DNA from: Candidatus Tisiphia endosymbiont of Nedyus quadrimaculatus
GTDB lineage: Bacteria > Pseudomonadota > Alphaproteobacteria > Rickettsiales > Rickettsiaceae
NCBI RefSeq assembly: GCF_964059235.1
Contig: NZ_OZ060452.1
Coordinates: 496,001 to 560,000 of the forward strand
Length of the DNA: 64,000 nucleotides
Direction: 5' to 3'
Shown here: in pieces, positions 1-10,182 of the stretch
How positions within the stretch are numbered: position 1 is the stretch's first letter
Layout of the letters: each line of letters begins with the position of its first letter
Notes under the pieces: generated by a model
Database searches by the model: none
Told to the model about the DNA's origin: nothing
The model's input: only the letters and a program-made list of their open reading frames with translations
Program-made: the position numbers and the translations under genes

Positions 1-104
1 AAGACGTTACATTTTGGGTCTTTTTCATCGACAATCCAACCAAGATTATCAAGTTGGACTAAGATATCATGCATTACAGATGCTTCTAATCTTTTAGTAT
101 ACAT
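1..104 (-). CDS. N-terminal fragment of a possible type I restriction HsdR subunit (cut by window edge)
   Basis: An open frame begins at an ATG at 104 and runs off the window start. Its 34 visible residues include LGWIVDEKDPKCNV, which resembles the N-terminal helix and the first strand of the nuclease/DNA-binding region of type I restriction R subunits. An in-frame TAA lies about 40 bases upstream, so the ATG is a plausible start. The identification rests on family resemblance over a very short stretch. A DEAD-type helicase of another kind is possible. Confidence 0.35.
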   Translation of the reverse strand, partial: MYTKRLEASVMHDILVQLDNLGWIVDEKDPKCNV

Positions 105-394
105 ATAGAATATTCCAATTTTACAAAACAGCTTGTTTTACCAACAAATTAAACATATCGTAATTATCTCTGTTAACCTGAATTCGATATAACAAGTTAT
201 TCCAAAATCGGTTATATCTATAAATATAACAGATTTTTATGATCCACTAATAGCTGTTTTCATTATTTTTGCGGTATTGCTTATTTTTTTCATCCCCTAA
301 CCAGTACATTACTATTACTCATTCTTTAAAAGGCTTATTCTTATCCCGAATTGAGGTTAATTAGATAGACCATTGGAACAGAAAGTACTTTAAA
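105..394. repeat. Intergenic spacer with a dispersed repeat
   Basis: No gene is seen. Bases about 181-290 (CGGTTATAT..., then GATCCACTAATAGC, then TTATTTTTG) match 24076-24160 upstream of ubiA, so this is one copy of a dispersed repeat. About 335-358 carries half of the TTCTTATCCCGAATT hairpin repeat seen in full at 30435. Confidence 0.6.
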
Positions 395-2386
395 TTAAGT
401 TAACTCTAAGGCAGCTTCTTCCAGCATATTAATTTGGTCTCGTATTTTTGCCGCATGTTCAAATTCTAAATTACTAGCCTTTGCATACATTTCCTTCTTT
501 AATTTATCGATATGAGCTTTCAATTTCACTGGATTGTCCAATAATATATGAGTTTGTTTTTTATTATCTAACTTACTATCCAATTTTTCTAATTCAATTA
601 GTGCATGGATATGGTGATTAATTGTCTGCGGTACTATACCATGTTGCTCATTATATTCCTCCTGAATTTTCCTTCTCCTATATGTCTCACTTACTGCCTT
701 ATCAATAGACTTAGTATTGCGATCTGCATAGAGTATTACCCTTCCCTGACTATTCCTTGCAGCCCTGCCGATAGTTTGAATTAATGAGACTTCAGAACGC
801 AAAAAACCTTCTTTATCAGCATCGAGTATTGCAACAAGTCCACATTCTGGAATATCTAAACCTTCTCGCAATAAATTAATACCAACAATAATATCTATAG
901 TACCTTGGCGTAAATCTCTTATGATTTCCATACGTTCAAGAGTATGAACATTAGAGTGCAAATATGATACTTTATACCCTAACTCTTGTAGATAATTTGT
1001 TAAATCTTCTGACATTTTTTTAGTTAATGTTGTTACTAAAACACGGAATCCTTTATTTATCGTATATTGAATCTCGCTTATCAAATCTTCAACTTGGTTA
1101 GTCGCTGGTTTTATAATACATTCTGGGTCTAGTAGTCCCGTTGGTCTGATAATTTGTTCGACCATAATCCCGGCTGTTTCTTCCAATTCAAAAGGCCCAG
1201 GTGTTGCCGAGACAAAAACCGTCTGAGGTCTAAAATCTTGCCATTCTTCAAATTTTAGTGGTCTGTTATCTAAGGCTGATGGAAGGCGAAAGCCGTGTTC
1301 CACTAATACTTCTTTCCTTGCCCTATCACCATTATACATTGCTCTAATTTGCGGGACAGATACGTGACTTTCGTCGACAAATAGTAAAGCATCTTTAGGC
1401 AAATATTCAAATAAGGTTGGCGGAGGCTGCCCATTTGCTTTACCAGTCAGGAATCGAGAGTAATTCTCAATACCTTTACAACTGCCAGTTTCCATCATCA
1501 TCTCCATATCATACTGGGTACGCTGATTTAATCTTTGAGCCTCTACTAATTTATCATGTGCTTTAAGAAATTCTAAGCGTCGTTGTAACTCCTCTTCAAT
1601 TTGCGATATAGCATTTTGTACTACTTCTTTAGGTGTTACAAAGTGGGACTTAGCATAAATCACAGCTTGATCTAATTTAGCTAATTTTTCACCTGTAAGC
1701 GGATCAAATTCGCTTATATATTCAAGTTCATTACCAAAGAATGACAATCGCCAAGCTTTATCGTTATAATGTACTGGGAATATGTCAATATTATCACCTT
1801 TTACCCTAAACGTACCGCGTTCAAACCCCACATCATTACGCTCATATTGTAAATTTACTAAGTCATTAAGCAATTTATCTCTAGCATAAGTTTCCCCAGA
1901 CTTAAGGCTTATTGTCATCTGGTAATAAAGATTTGGTGAACCAAGACCATAAATACAAGACACTGAGGATACAACAATTACATCCCGACGTTCCAGCAGT
2001 GACCTAGTGGCAGAGTGTCTTAATAAATCTATTTGTTCATTTATCGAAGAATCTTTTTCTATATAAGTATCGGTTCTTGCAATATATGCTTCAGGTTGGA
2101 AATAATCATAATATGATACAAAATATTCAACGGCATTATTGGGAAAAATTGCCTTCATTTCTGAATAAATTTGGGCAGCTAATGTCTTATTATGTACCAT
2201 AATAAGCGATGGTCTACCGGTTCTCTCAATAATATTTGCCATAGTAAAGGTCTTACCAGAACCAGTAATACCAAAGAGTATTTGTGAACGCATTCTAGAT
2301 TCAAGACCTTTAACGATTTCATTAATTGCTCTTGGCTGATCGCCAGCTGGACTATATTTAGATACTATTGAAAATTTATTGATCAT
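395..2386 (-). CDS. uvrB: UvrABC system protein B (excinuclease helicase subunit)
   Basis: UvrB verifies DNA damage with UvrA and then loads UvrC in nucleotide excision repair. The protein shows the N-terminal [10 protein letters not shown] motif, Walker [10 protein letters not shown], the beta-hairpin [10 protein letters not shown], the DESHV Walker B box, helicase motifs ending in QTIGRAARN, and a C-terminal UvrC-binding helix pair ([13 protein letters not shown]). I place the start at the ATG at 2386, giving 663 residues. The frame stays open 23 codons further, but that extension is hydrophobic and not typical of the family. It diverges from grxC across about 70 bp that must hold both promoters. 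Confidence 0.97.
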   Translation of the reverse strand: MINKFSIVSKYSPAGDQPRAINEIVKGLESRMRSQILFGITGSGKTFTMANIIERTGRPSLIMVHNKTLAAQIYSEMKAIFPNNAVEYFVSYYDYFQPEAYIARTDTYIEKDSSINEQIDLLRHSATRSLLERRDVIVVSSVSCIYGLGSPNLYYQMTISLKSGETYARDKLLNDLVNLQYERNDVGFERGTFRVKGDNIDIFPVHYNDKAWRLSFFGNELEYISEFDPLTGEKLAKLDQAVIYAKSHFVTPKEVVQNAISQIEEELQRRLEFLKAHDKLVEAQRLNQRTQYDMEMMMETGSCKGIENYSRFLTGKANGQPPPTLFEYLPKDALLFVDESHVSVPQIRAMYNGDRARKEVLVEHGFRLPSALDNRPLKFEEWQDFRPQTVFVSATPGPFELEETAGIMVEQIIRPTGLLDPECIIKPATNQVEDLISEIQYTINKGFRVLVTTLTKKMSEDLTNYLQELGYKVSYLHSNVHTLERMEIIRDLRQGTIDIIVGINLLREGLDIPECGLVAILDADKEGFLRSEVSLIQTIGRAARNSQGRVILYADRNTKSIDKAVSETYRRRKIQEEYNEQHGIVPQTINHHIHALIELEKLDSKLDNKKQTHILLDNPVKLKAHIDKLKKEMYAKASNLEFEHAAKIRDQINMLEEAALELT

Positions 2387-2457
2387 TAATTTGTAACTTG
2401 CTAAAAGTTTATTATATGTGGATAATAGTTTTATAACTATAAAATAGGATAACAATT

Positions 2458-2730
2458 ATGCACAAAATTATTCTATACACCGTCATAATTTATACATTAA
2501 CATATTGCCCCTATTGCACTAAGGCAAAAAAACTACTTAATCGAAAAAATATATCTTACAAAGAAATAATCGTAGACAATTATAGTGACAAGCAAAGGTT
2601 AGAGTTGCAAGCTAAAGCTAATGGACAACGTACATTACCACAAATATTTATTAATGATAAGCATATTGGTGGCTGTGACACTCTTCATAAACTTGAGAAA
2701 GAAGGTAAGTTAGATGAATTAGTAAAATAA
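2458..2730 (+). CDS. grxC: Glutaredoxin 3
   Basis: A 90-residue thioredoxin-fold protein that uses glutathione to reduce disulfides. It has the dithiol active site CPYC at about residues 17-20, the cis-proline TLPQIFI segment and the glutathione-binding GGCDTL motif. The N-terminus is several residues longer than most GrxC proteins (an IIYT-like segment appears twice before the CPYC), so the true start is slightly uncertain. It is divergent from uvrB and followed by two tRNA genes on the same strand. Confidence 0.93.
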   Translation: MHKIILYTVIIYTLTYCPYCTKAKKLLNRKNISYKEIIVDNYSDKQRLELQAKANGQRTLPQIFINDKHIGGCDTLHKLEKEGKLDELVK

Positions 2731-2802
2731 TATCATATAATTATGACAGCAAAAACTCTAAAAATAAATGTATTAAGTCATGGTAATTTGAGTTGAATAT
2801 AC

Positions 2803-2831
2803 TTGACTTACGGGTAATAATAATTTACTTT
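2803..2831 (+). promoter_or_regulatory. Putative sigma70 promoter for the tRNA-His/tRNA-Arg pair
   Basis: TTGACT at 2803-2808 and TACTTT at 2826-2831 are separated by 17 bp. The -10 box ends 14 bp before the first tRNA base. The call is by consensus only. Confidence 0.4.
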
Positions 2832-2845
2832 AACGCAGGTTACAT

Positions 2846-2923
2846 GGCGGATGTAGCTCAGTTGGTTAGAGCATCAGATTGTGGATCTGAGGGTCGCGGG
2901 TTCAAGTCCCGTCATTCGCCCCA
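2846..2923 (+). tRNA. tRNA-His (GTG)
   Basis: The cloverleaf folds with anticodon GTG. Base 2846 is an encoded G-1 that pairs with C73. The acceptor stem GCGGATG pairs with CATTCGC through one G-T, and CCA is encoded at 2921-2923. The G-1:C73 pair is the identity element for histidyl-tRNA synthetase in most bacteria. Confidence 0.97.
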
Positions 2924-2940
2924 TATTTGCTTAAGATTAA

Positions 2941-3017
2941 GCATTCGTAGCTCAGCTGGATAGAGTGTTGCCCTCCGAAGGCAGAGGTCGTTGGTTCGAA
3001 TCCAATCGAATGCACCA
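2941..3017 (+). tRNA. tRNA-Arg (CCG)
   Basis: The acceptor stem GCATTCG pairs with CGAATGC. The anticodon loop CTCCGAA gives anticodon CCG, which reads CGG arginine codons. CCA is encoded. It lies 17 bp after tRNA-His and is probably co-transcribed with it. Confidence 0.96.
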
Positions 3018-3045
3018 AATACTTAAAAATCTAGGGATTATAAGG

Positions 3046-3879
3046 CTACCAGCGTACTTCTGGGGGCAGAGACATTAATATTGCTTCAACGTTGCCATCT
3101 GTCATTAAGCCAAACATTGTCCCACGATCATATAATAAGTTAAATTCAACATATCTACCACGACGCACTAATTGATAATCCTTTTGTTCATTAGTCCAAG
3201 GCAGTAGCATCTTTGTTCTAACAATTTCAGGATATACTGTTAAAAATGCTTGTCCTACGTCCTTAGTAAAAGAAAAATCATTATTAAAATTTCCAGTATT
3301 TAAATAATCATAAAATATACCGCCTACTCCCCTTGGCTCATTTCTATGTTTTAAGTAAAAATACTCATCACATTGTTTTGTAAATTTAGGATAATAATTT
3401 GGATCATGTTTATCACAAGCATGTTTAAAAGCATTATGAAATTTTGTCGTCTCATTTTCATTAGAATAAAATGGTGTTAGATCTCCACCACCGCCAAACC
3501 AATGGTTAGTAGTTTCAATGTAGCGTGTGTTAAAATGTACTGCTGGTATTAATGGAGAAGTAAGGTGAGCAACGATAGAAATACCAGTAGCAAAAAATTG
3601 TCTACTATCTCCAGTACCCGGTATATTTTTACTAAATTCTAGAGATAATTCCCCAAAAACTGTAGAAATGTTAACACCAACTTTTTCAAATAAGTTACCA
3701 CGCATTACAGACATTACGCCACCACCGCCGTTTTTTCGAGCCCATGGTGATCGTATGAATCTTGCAGGAGCTAAACCTTTCGCCTTACTATATTCAAGTT
3801 CAATTTTCTCGAATTCAGTACATACTTGATCACGTAAATTTGTAAACCATGTTACTGCTTTTTCTCTGTTGCTGGTCAT
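3046..3879 (-). CDS. hemF: Oxygen-dependent coproporphyrinogen III oxidase
   Basis: HemF decarboxylates coproporphyrinogen III to protoporphyrinogen IX with O2 in haem synthesis. The 277 residues carry the family signatures WARKNGGGGVMSVMRGNLFEK, VHFNTRYIE, WFGGGGDLTPFY and NEPRGVGGIFYDYL. The length is normal for a compact HemF. It converges on the tRNA pair and lies 44 bp downstream of the MFS transporter gene, with which it may be co-transcribed. hemD and hemY lie elsewhere in this window. Confidence 0.96.
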   Translation of the reverse strand: MTSNREKAVTWFTNLRDQVCTEFEKIELEYSKAKGLAPARFIRSPWARKNGGGGVMSVMRGNLFEKVGVNISTVFGELSLEFSKNIPGTGDSRQFFATGISIVAHLTSPLIPAVHFNTRYIETTNHWFGGGGDLTPFYSNENETTKFHNAFKHACDKHDPNYYPKFTKQCDEYFYLKHRNEPRGVGGIFYDYLNTGNFNNDFSFTKDVGQAFLTVYPEIVRTKMLLPWTNEQKDYQLVRRGRYVEFNLLYDRGTMFGLMTDGNVEAILMSLPPEVRW

Positions 3880-3923
3880 AGTAATTTATACCATCACTAT
3901 AGTGGGAGTGTTAAAACAACTTA

Positions 3924-5204
3924 TTATCTCTTGCTAGTTTTGAAAGAATTCCTACTAAGTAAACATCTTATTTCATTTCTCATAAAATAAATGATAACTA
4001 AAAATATACTAGAAGTAGTCATAATATAAAAGGCAGGAGCATAAAACAAGCCTGTTTTTGCAACAAGCCAACATGAAATCAGAGGAGAAGTTCCGCCAAA
4101 CAAGGTAATACCCAAATTATAACTAAAAGATACCCCTGAAAATTTTTGTTCAGGAGTAAATAAAGATATAATAAAGCTATAGGCTGCCCCAGCTATTGCC
4201 CCACTAAGAATACCTAAGATAGTTAGTGCTAGAATTTGTTGCCACATGAACGGTAATGACATAGATAACAAAATAGGTAAAGCCAATATCAAGATCGCTA
4301 AGCTTACTAAAGCTAAAGTCTTAAATTTTCCAATAATATCAGTTAATCCACCAAATAATGGCATAGATACCATCGATATAAAATTTGCATATAACATATA
4401 AGTAAGAGCAATTGTATTATCAAGGTGCATAACATCATGGTAATACACAATAATATAGGTTTTTACTAAATAGACGACGCTACTAGCAACTGCACCTGTA
4501 CAACAGGTTAAAAACATCGCTTTCCAAGCTGTTTTAACTACGTTGATAAAAGGTGCTTTTAAAGTTTTCTTTTGTTCAGCTAACATTTTGAAAATTGGAG
4601 TCTCTGATACACGAAGACGTAAATAGAAACCAACAAGCCCCATAACTCCGCCTAGTAAAAATGCAAAACGCCAAGCAAAATCAAAATGATAAAAATATTG
4701 TTCAATAATAATTCCTACAAGAGTGGCTATTAACGTACCAGCAATATTTGAGCCATGTACTAAACCAGCAGTAAAACCTGGTCGTAAATTTTGATGATGT
4801 TCTAGAATAAAAATAGCAGCCCCAGCCCCTTCACCACTAATACATAAGCCTTGAAAAAGACGCATTATGGTTAATATTATCGGTGCATAAACTCCTATGT
4901 CATGATAAGAAGGAATTAGTCCCATAGTAAATGTTGGTATAGTCATACCAAGCATGGAAATAATTAAGGCTATACGCCTTCCATATGTATCGCCAACATA
5001 ACCAAAAAATATACCACCAATTGGTCTAGTAATAAATCCTGCTGCAAATACCCCAAGAGCCAACAATATTTGTAAAAATTCTGAGCTTGAAGGAAAAAAT
5101 GTGTGACCAATTACTGATGCAAATACTGAATATACTGTGAAATCGTAATATTCCAGTATATTGCCTGAAATTGCTGATAAAAAAACGGATTTAGGTTTGC
5201 GCAT
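3924..5204 (-). CDS. MFS transporter of the metabolite:H+ symporter (ProP-like) group
   Basis: A 426-residue inner-membrane protein with about 12 hydrophobic spans. The signature GNILEYYDFTVYSVFASVIG near residue 15 and the inter-domain motif GYVGDTYGRRIALI (residues about 70-83) place it with the ProP/KgtP/ShiA symporters. RLFQGLCISGEGAGA is the matching helix-4 motif. Such Rickettsia transporters are usually labelled ProP, but the substrate cannot be read from sequence; osmolytes or dicarboxylates are possible. Confidence 0.88.
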   Translation of the reverse strand: MRKPKSVFLSAISGNILEYYDFTVYSVFASVIGHTFFPSSSEFLQILLALGVFAAGFITRPIGGIFFGYVGDTYGRRIALIISMLGMTIPTFTMGLIPSYHDIGVYAPIILTIMRLFQGLCISGEGAGAAIFILEHHQNLRPGFTAGLVHGSNIAGTLIATLVGIIIEQYFYHFDFAWRFAFLLGGVMGLVGFYLRLRVSETPIFKMLAEQKKTLKAPFINVVKTAWKAMFLTCCTGAVASSVVYLVKTYIIVYYHDVMHLDNTIALTYMLYANFISMVSMPLFGGLTDIIGKFKTLALVSLAILILALPILLSMSLPFMWQQILALTILGILSGAIAGAAYSFIISLFTPEQKFSGVSFSYNLGITLFGGTSPLISCWLVAKTGLFYAPAFYIMTTSSIFLVIIYFMRNEIRCLLSRNSFKTSKR

Positions 5205-5401
5205 CTAGATCTTATCAATCAAATTTAATTAAATCGGATTATAGACCACTTAATCAACTTATAAAGTGTAAAATAATTTTATTTTTTGTGACAAGCTACA
5301 TATATTACAAAAAAGTTAATTGCTATTTAGTATATAGTGGTTATTATACAATATTAGGTAGATAATAATTAGTAGTTTTCATCATCTATTGCTTGATTTT
5401 T

Positions 5402-5435
5402 TTGACAAGGTCTCCCACTATGGATGTTGTATAAA
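5402..5435 (+). promoter_or_regulatory. Putative promoter of the first patatin gene
   Basis: TTGACA at 5402-5407 is followed at 19 bp by TTGTAT and at 22 bp by TATAAA. The -35 box is perfect, but both spacings are longer than ideal. It lies 30-65 bp before the patatin ATG. Confidence 0.35.
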
Positions 5436-5466
5436 TATTTTTTATTAACTTTAGTGAGTTATAATT

Positions 5467-7044
5467 ATGAGCGACATAGGTGGAACAAAATTGGGTAAAA
5501 TAGATGAAATACAAGAGAGAGGAATAGATAAAATAAAAGAATATAGGGGACTCTCTATCTCAGGTGGTGGAATTAAGGGGATTTCTGTGTTGGTTATACT
5601 TGCAGCGATTGAGGAATATACAGGCATGCCTATATCTAAATTGTTCCATTTTATTGCGGGTACTAGTGTTGGGGGATTAATTGCAGCTTTATTGACCATC
5701 CCTGAAGAAGAGGGGTCAACAGAACCGCTTTTTTCAGCAAAACAAGCTTTAGAACTATTTGAAAATACTGCTGCTGATATTTTTCCACAAAAGTGGTATT
5801 TTAATGGGCCAATCGGTAACATATTCAGCCATAAATATAGTCAAAAACCTCTTAAAGCAATGTTAGAAAAATATTTGGGTAATAGTACATTGGATGAGGC
5901 TATAAGTCGCGTTATTATACCTGTTTTTGACGTAAGTGGCAAAAATGATCCTAATAAAGTTTTTGATAGTCATGCCCCTAACAGCCCACTAACAAAAGAG
6001 GTAGTTCTTGCTACTACGGCAGCTCCTACTTATTTTAAAGCTGTTGTTAATAAAGAGGGTGTAGGTGGTTTTGGCTATGATGCTGGAGTACCTTATGCTT
6101 TTGTCGATGGAGGCTTAAGTGCTAATCGTCCAGCAGCATCAACTCTAGGAGTGCTGAAAGAAGGGCTAACTATTGAAAAACAAGTAGAAATGTTAAAACA
6201 TACGACGATTTGTTCTATCAATTTTGAACACACTAATAGAGAAATGGAGATACCATCAAAAAAATTGGATGGTTCGATAGGTTGGGTAACTAAAGGAAAC
6301 ATAGTAAGCAAAATTACGAAAGCTACCGAAAGTAGTGCTACAAATGAAGTTAAAAAAGATTTACCAGAAGCTGGTCAATTTACAGAGATCTTAATTCCTA
6401 TACCAAAAGAATGTAAGAAATTGGATAATGTTAAGCCGGATAATATAGCTAAATTAAAAGAAATTGGTAAGCAATATGTAGAAAATAACAAAGAATTACT
6501 TGAGAATCTCTGTAAAACATTGGTTGAAAGTGTAAATAGAGAAGAGAGCTTAAAAGCAGCAAATATTGACGAATCTAATGTTTCTAGTGCGTTAGTAGCG
6601 AGTGATAATACTGATGATGAAGGGCAAGATAATAATGCTGCCAGTACTGTTAGTAATCGCGTAATATCGAATGAATGTGATAGACAAAAATTATTGATTA
6701 AAGATTTAGATGATAGTCAATATGAAACTCTACAAAAAGGCTTGAGTACTTTAACTCCTAGGGAATCTCAGCTTCTAGAAATGTTCTTACAAGTATTAGA
6801 TAATACACAAATTGAGGCTCTATCCGGTCGGATTAGCTCAATCATCAGCGGTAATCATACGGATGAGATACCTGAGTTAACTAATTCTCAAAATATGCTT
6901 CTTAGCTCTTTTAGTAAGATGTTTATACCTGATAATGATTATGCTTCGTTTCCGAGTACTTGTGGTCAAGAAGCTTTGGCTCAAGAAGTACCGTGTGATG
7001 GAAGAGGCTCAGATTTTTCACACGCTCCTCCTGAGGTGTATTAA
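5467..7044 (+). CDS. Patatin-like phospholipase, copy 1
   Basis: A 525-residue patatin-family acyl hydrolase, the family that includes the Rickettsia PLA2-type enzymes implicated in membrane lysis during infection. The oxyanion loop GGGIKG is at 33-38, the nucleophile elbow GTSVGG at 65-70 (Ser67), and the catalytic Asp in AFVDGG at Asp214. All catalytic parts are intact. The patatin domain ends near residue 320. Residues about 340-525 are acidic, low-complexity and different from copy 2. No signal peptide is visible, as in other rickettsial patatins thought to be exported without one. It is homologous to the gene at 19073-20725 over the catalytic domain. Confidence 0.93.
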   Translation: MSDIGGTKLGKIDEIQERGIDKIKEYRGLSISGGGIKGISVLVILAAIEEYTGMPISKLFHFIAGTSVGGLIAALLTIPEEEGSTEPLFSAKQALELFENTAADIFPQKWYFNGPIGNIFSHKYSQKPLKAMLEKYLGNSTLDEAISRVIIPVFDVSGKNDPNKVFDSHAPNSPLTKEVVLATTAAPTYFKAVVNKEGVGGFGYDAGVPYAFVDGGLSANRPAASTLGVLKEGLTIEKQVEMLKHTTICSINFEHTNREMEIPSKKLDGSIGWVTKGNIVSKITKATESSATNEVKKDLPEAGQFTEILIPIPKECKKLDNVKPDNIAKLKEIGKQYVENNKELLENLCKTLVESVNREESLKAANIDESNVSSALVASDNTDDEGQDNNAASTVSNRVISNECDRQKLLIKDLDDSQYETLQKGLSTLTPRESQLLEMFLQVLDNTQIEALSGRISSIISGNHTDEIPELTNSQNMLLSSFSKMFIPDNDYASFPSTCGQEALAQEVPCDGRGSDFSHAPPEVY

Positions 7045-7547
7045 TTGTAATTGGGTTCTAATAAAAATCACAATTAATAGTTGTTAGAACGGTTTAAAAG
7101 GCAACTAACCAGTATTAAAAGGATTGTAATGCAATAAGTTTTTGATGTCATTTCCGCGTGGATCAAAAACACCAACGTTAATATTGATGTAATAAATTAA
7201 TAGTAGGCTCAAGTAATCATCGCCATTAGGGGTGATGTCACCGCCATTATGTCATCCCAGCGAAAGCTGGGATCTAAAACTATATAACATACCTTCTATG
7301 CTATTTTTTTAGACCACTGCTTACGCAGGGATGACATCAAGAGAGAGCCAGGGACACCCTAGGCTATTAAACCGATGTCTTACATCAATACTTGAGGTTA
7401 GCTAGGAATAACATCATCAGTAGTAGTTAAACTTATGTTTATAACAACTACTGATCGCGACCCTTTAATTACCCTGTTGAGTATATTCTTGATATTTACA
7501 GAAGATAGCATAAAATAACCAAGCAGTGAATTGCTTATGAGTTTGTT
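7045..7547. repeat. Repeat-filled spacer between patatin 1 and coxC
   Basis: No gene is seen in 503 bp. Bases 7189-7388 are an inverted copy of 18306-18514 beyond patatin 2. They contain the short palindrome GTCATCCCAGCGAAAGCTGG. About 7413-7475 resembles one end of the repeat at 36686-36897, including the terminal TTACCCTG. The coxC promoter must lie near the right edge. Confidence 0.75.
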
Positions 7548-8402
7548 ATGTTACATAGATCTATTAAAAACAATAATGTTGTTTCTGTAGAAGAAAAACA
7601 ACATCTATTTCATCTTGTTGATCCGAGTCCTTGGCCAATCCTGACTTCATTTGCCTTATTGCTTTTAGCTAGCGGTAGCATAATGTTTATGCATGCATAT
7701 AGATTTGGTGAATATGTTTTTGGGGCTGGTATTCTTTCAGTGATTTTTTGTTTATATTCATGGTGGAGTGATGTAATTAAAGAGGGATTAATTGGAAAAC
7801 ATCATACGCAGCCAGTAAGAATTGGCTTAAGGATAGGTATGGCACTATTTATCTTGTCAGAAATAATGTTTTTTGCTGTATTTTTTGGGTCATTTTTTAA
7901 AGCAAACCTTTTCCCTGTAGGAATGCTAGATGGTGTATGGGTAGTAAAGCCTGGTGTATGGCCTCCTGCTGGTATTCAAACATTTGATCCTTTTGACATT
8001 CCTTTTATTAACACATTGATTCTTTTGTTGTCCGGTACAACAGTAACTTGGGCGCATTATGCTCTTGAGGAAAATAACCAAAAGGATTGTGTGACCGCTC
8101 TTGGCTTTACCATAATACTTGGGGTATTTTTTAGTTTAATGCAAGCTTATGAATATCATCATGCAGCTTTTGGTTTTAAAGATGGAATCTATTCTTCTAA
8201 TTTTTACTTAGCAACAGGTTTTCACGGAGTTCACGTAATAATTGGCACTATATTTTTAAGCGTTTGTTATTATAGAGTGCGGCGAGGTGACTTTGTGAAA
8301 GGTAATGGTCATTTGGGTTTTGAATTTGCAGCTTGGTACTGGCATTTTGTCGATGTAGTATGGTTGTTTTTGTTCACTTTTGTATATGTTCTTGGAAGAT
8401 AG
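7548..8402 (+). CDS. coxC: Cytochrome c oxidase subunit III
   Basis: Subunit III of the aa3-type terminal oxidase in the inner membrane. The 284-residue protein has about seven spans and the family signatures HLVDPSPWPILTS, SEIMFFAVFFGSFF (conserved Glu), TGFHGVHVIIG and AAWYWHFVDVVWLFLF. Length and motifs are complete. No other cox gene is adjacent. The gene is bounded by repeats on the left and by the nested insertion sequences on the right, starting only 77 bp after the stop. Confidence 0.97.
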   Translation: MLHRSIKNNNVVSVEEKQHLFHLVDPSPWPILTSFALLLLASGSIMFMHAYRFGEYVFGAGILSVIFCLYSWWSDVIKEGLIGKHHTQPVRIGLRIGMALFILSEIMFFAVFFGSFFKANLFPVGMLDGVWVVKPGVWPPAGIQTFDPFDIPFINTLILLLSGTTVTWAHYALEENNQKDCVTALGFTIILGVFFSLMQAYEYHHAAFGFKDGIYSSNFYLATGFHGVHVIIGTIFLSVCYYRVRRGDFVKGNGHLGFEFAAWYWHFVDVVWLFLFTFVYVLGR

Positions 8403-8616
8403 ACTGTTAAAATTAGACTTGCAAAACGATGTCATTCTTAGCAACAGCGGGAATCTAGAAAAATAGCATAAAGGATGTTATACCATTTCCCATTATTAAC
8501 TACGCTAATACTACAGTTGTAGTTACTACCCAGAGCTGTCATATATGGACGAGTAAGTAAGTCAATAAGAAAAATGATGCGGGAGTAATAAAAAAATAAG
8601 CTGTCATATATTCGGC

Positions 8617-9953
8617 GGCTCTGTCCAAAAAACTGTGTAAATTCGAAAAAATAGGTCATTAAATTTTGTTAAGCCTATCCTCAAATTTAACCATCAAATG
8701 AGCCATAGCTTCATTCCAGTTTGGAATGGGCATAGTCCATTTTTTGGTCATATAGTCAATTGTCAAATATAAACTTTTAAAAACAGCATTATCATTAGGA
8801 AAAACCCGCTTATTATTTGTTACTTTACGCAATTGACTATTGACAGATTCAACTGAATTAGTTGTATAAATTACCTTTCTAATTGACTCAGGATACCCTA
8901 GAAAAATCATTAGATTGTCCCAATTATTATACCATGATTTGGCAATTTGTGGATATTGTTTATTCCATTTTTCTTCAAAAGATACTAAAGCTAAATGGGC
9001 TTGTTCTTCCGTTACTGCAGTATATATCGGCTTTAAATCGCTAGACAGTTGCTTCCTATCTTTATACGACACATATTTTAAACTATTTCTAATCTGATGT
9101 ACAATACACAATTGATGTTCTGTTTTTGGATAAACTGCTTCTATTGCCTCAGACATACCAGTAAGATTATCGCTACAGGCAATCAGTATATCTTTTAGCC
9201 CTCTATTTTTCATTTCGGTAAAATTACCGAGCCAAAATTTTGCCCCTTCATTTTCACTGATCCATAATCCCAATATATCTTTTTTACCAGATAAATCAAT
9301 TCCTAATGCAACATATACTGCCTTATTGATTATCCTTTTATCTTGCCTGACTTTTACTACTAAACAATCAAAAAATACTATCGGATATATCTCTTCTAAT
9401 GGTCGACTCTGCCAAGCTTTAACCTCATCCATTACATCATCAGTAATTTGGCTGATTAAGCCTTCACTTATTTCAACACTGTATAACTCCTGTAACTGAA
9501 TCTTAATATCAGATATACTCATGCCTTTAGCATATAATGATAGTACTTTATCGTCAAAACCATCAAAACGTTTCTGGCGTTTTGGTAGTATTGCGGGTTC
9601 AAAGGTATTATGCCTATCCCTTGGTACTTCTATTTCTACAGCTCCATGTTCGGAGATCAGTTTTTTGCTAGTTATACCATTACGAGCATTATCATTATCT
9701 GCACGACTGTATTTATCATAGCCTAGATGATTATTCATTTCTGACTGCAGTGCCTTCTCTATTAAACGTTTGGTCAATTCTTTTAATAAACCTCCTTCTT
9801 TCAGTATTGTACTTACATCTGTATCATTATCTATTAATAAATCTACTGCTTGCTTTATTGATTCATTAGTTTTTTTATTCATGTAATTTCCTTTTTTGTT
9901 ATACTTTTATATATAACCTATTTCGAAATTTACACAGTTTTTTGGACAGAGCC
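8617..9953 (-). mobile_element. IS256-family insertion sequence, 1,337 bp, intact
   Basis: The ends are inverted repeats beginning GGCTCTGTCCAAAAAACTGT, identical for about 27 bp. The element is flanked by an 8-bp direct repeat TATTCGGC at 8609-8616 and 9954-9961, a size typical for this family. The uninterrupted site is preserved in the second IS110 copy near 25820, which confirms the boundaries to the base. Confidence 0.96.
8659..9882 (-). CDS. IS256-family (mutator-type) transposase
   Basis: A 407-residue DDE transposase that fills its element with only 42 and 71 bp of flank. It has the N-terminal LTKRLIEKALQSEMNNHLGY block, the first catalytic Asp in YPIVFFDCLVVKVRQD, the second in ILIACSDNLTGMSEAIEAVYP with HQLCIVHQIRNSLKYV after it, and the catalytic Glu in YTTNSVESVNSQLRK. 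The frame is intact, so it could be active. Confidence 0.95.
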   Translation of the reverse strand: MNKKTNESIKQAVDLLIDNDTDVSTILKEGGLLKELTKRLIEKALQSEMNNHLGYDKYSRADNDNARNGITSKKLISEHGAVEIEVPRDRHNTFEPAILPKRQKRFDGFDDKVLSLYAKGMSISDIKIQLQELYSVEISEGLISQITDDVMDEVKAWQSRPLEEIYPIVFFDCLVVKVRQDKRIINKAVYVALGIDLSGKKDILGLWISENEGAKFWLGNFTEMKNRGLKDILIACSDNLTGMSEAIEAVYPKTEHQLCIVHQIRNSLKYVSYKDRKQLSSDLKPIYTAVTEEQAHLALVSFEEKWNKQYPQIAKSWYNNWDNLMIFLGYPESIRKVIYTTNSVESVNSQLRKVTNNKRVFPNDNAVFKSLYLTIDYMTKKWTMPIPNWNEAMAHLMVKFEDRLNKI

Positions 9954-10182
9954 TATTCGGCATCTAGTGCCATAATAGTTTTCGCATTCCACGCAATCCT
10001 TGGAGTTATCCACTCATTCTTACGGCTTCTAGAGCCTTGACATAAAATCTCGGACTTGTTTTTGGAATGCCCATTTATTATCTCCAATCACTTTCGCTTA
10101 TATCGTACCTCTTAAATCCTATTTACTTACTTCTTCTTTTATATAGATAAAATACAGATAAATCTATATACACCACCAACTA

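Noticed and set aside
5451-5822. Minus-strand frame opposite the first patatin gene
   Set aside because: It is the antisense of the conserved patatin catalytic region and has no ribosome binding site or family match.
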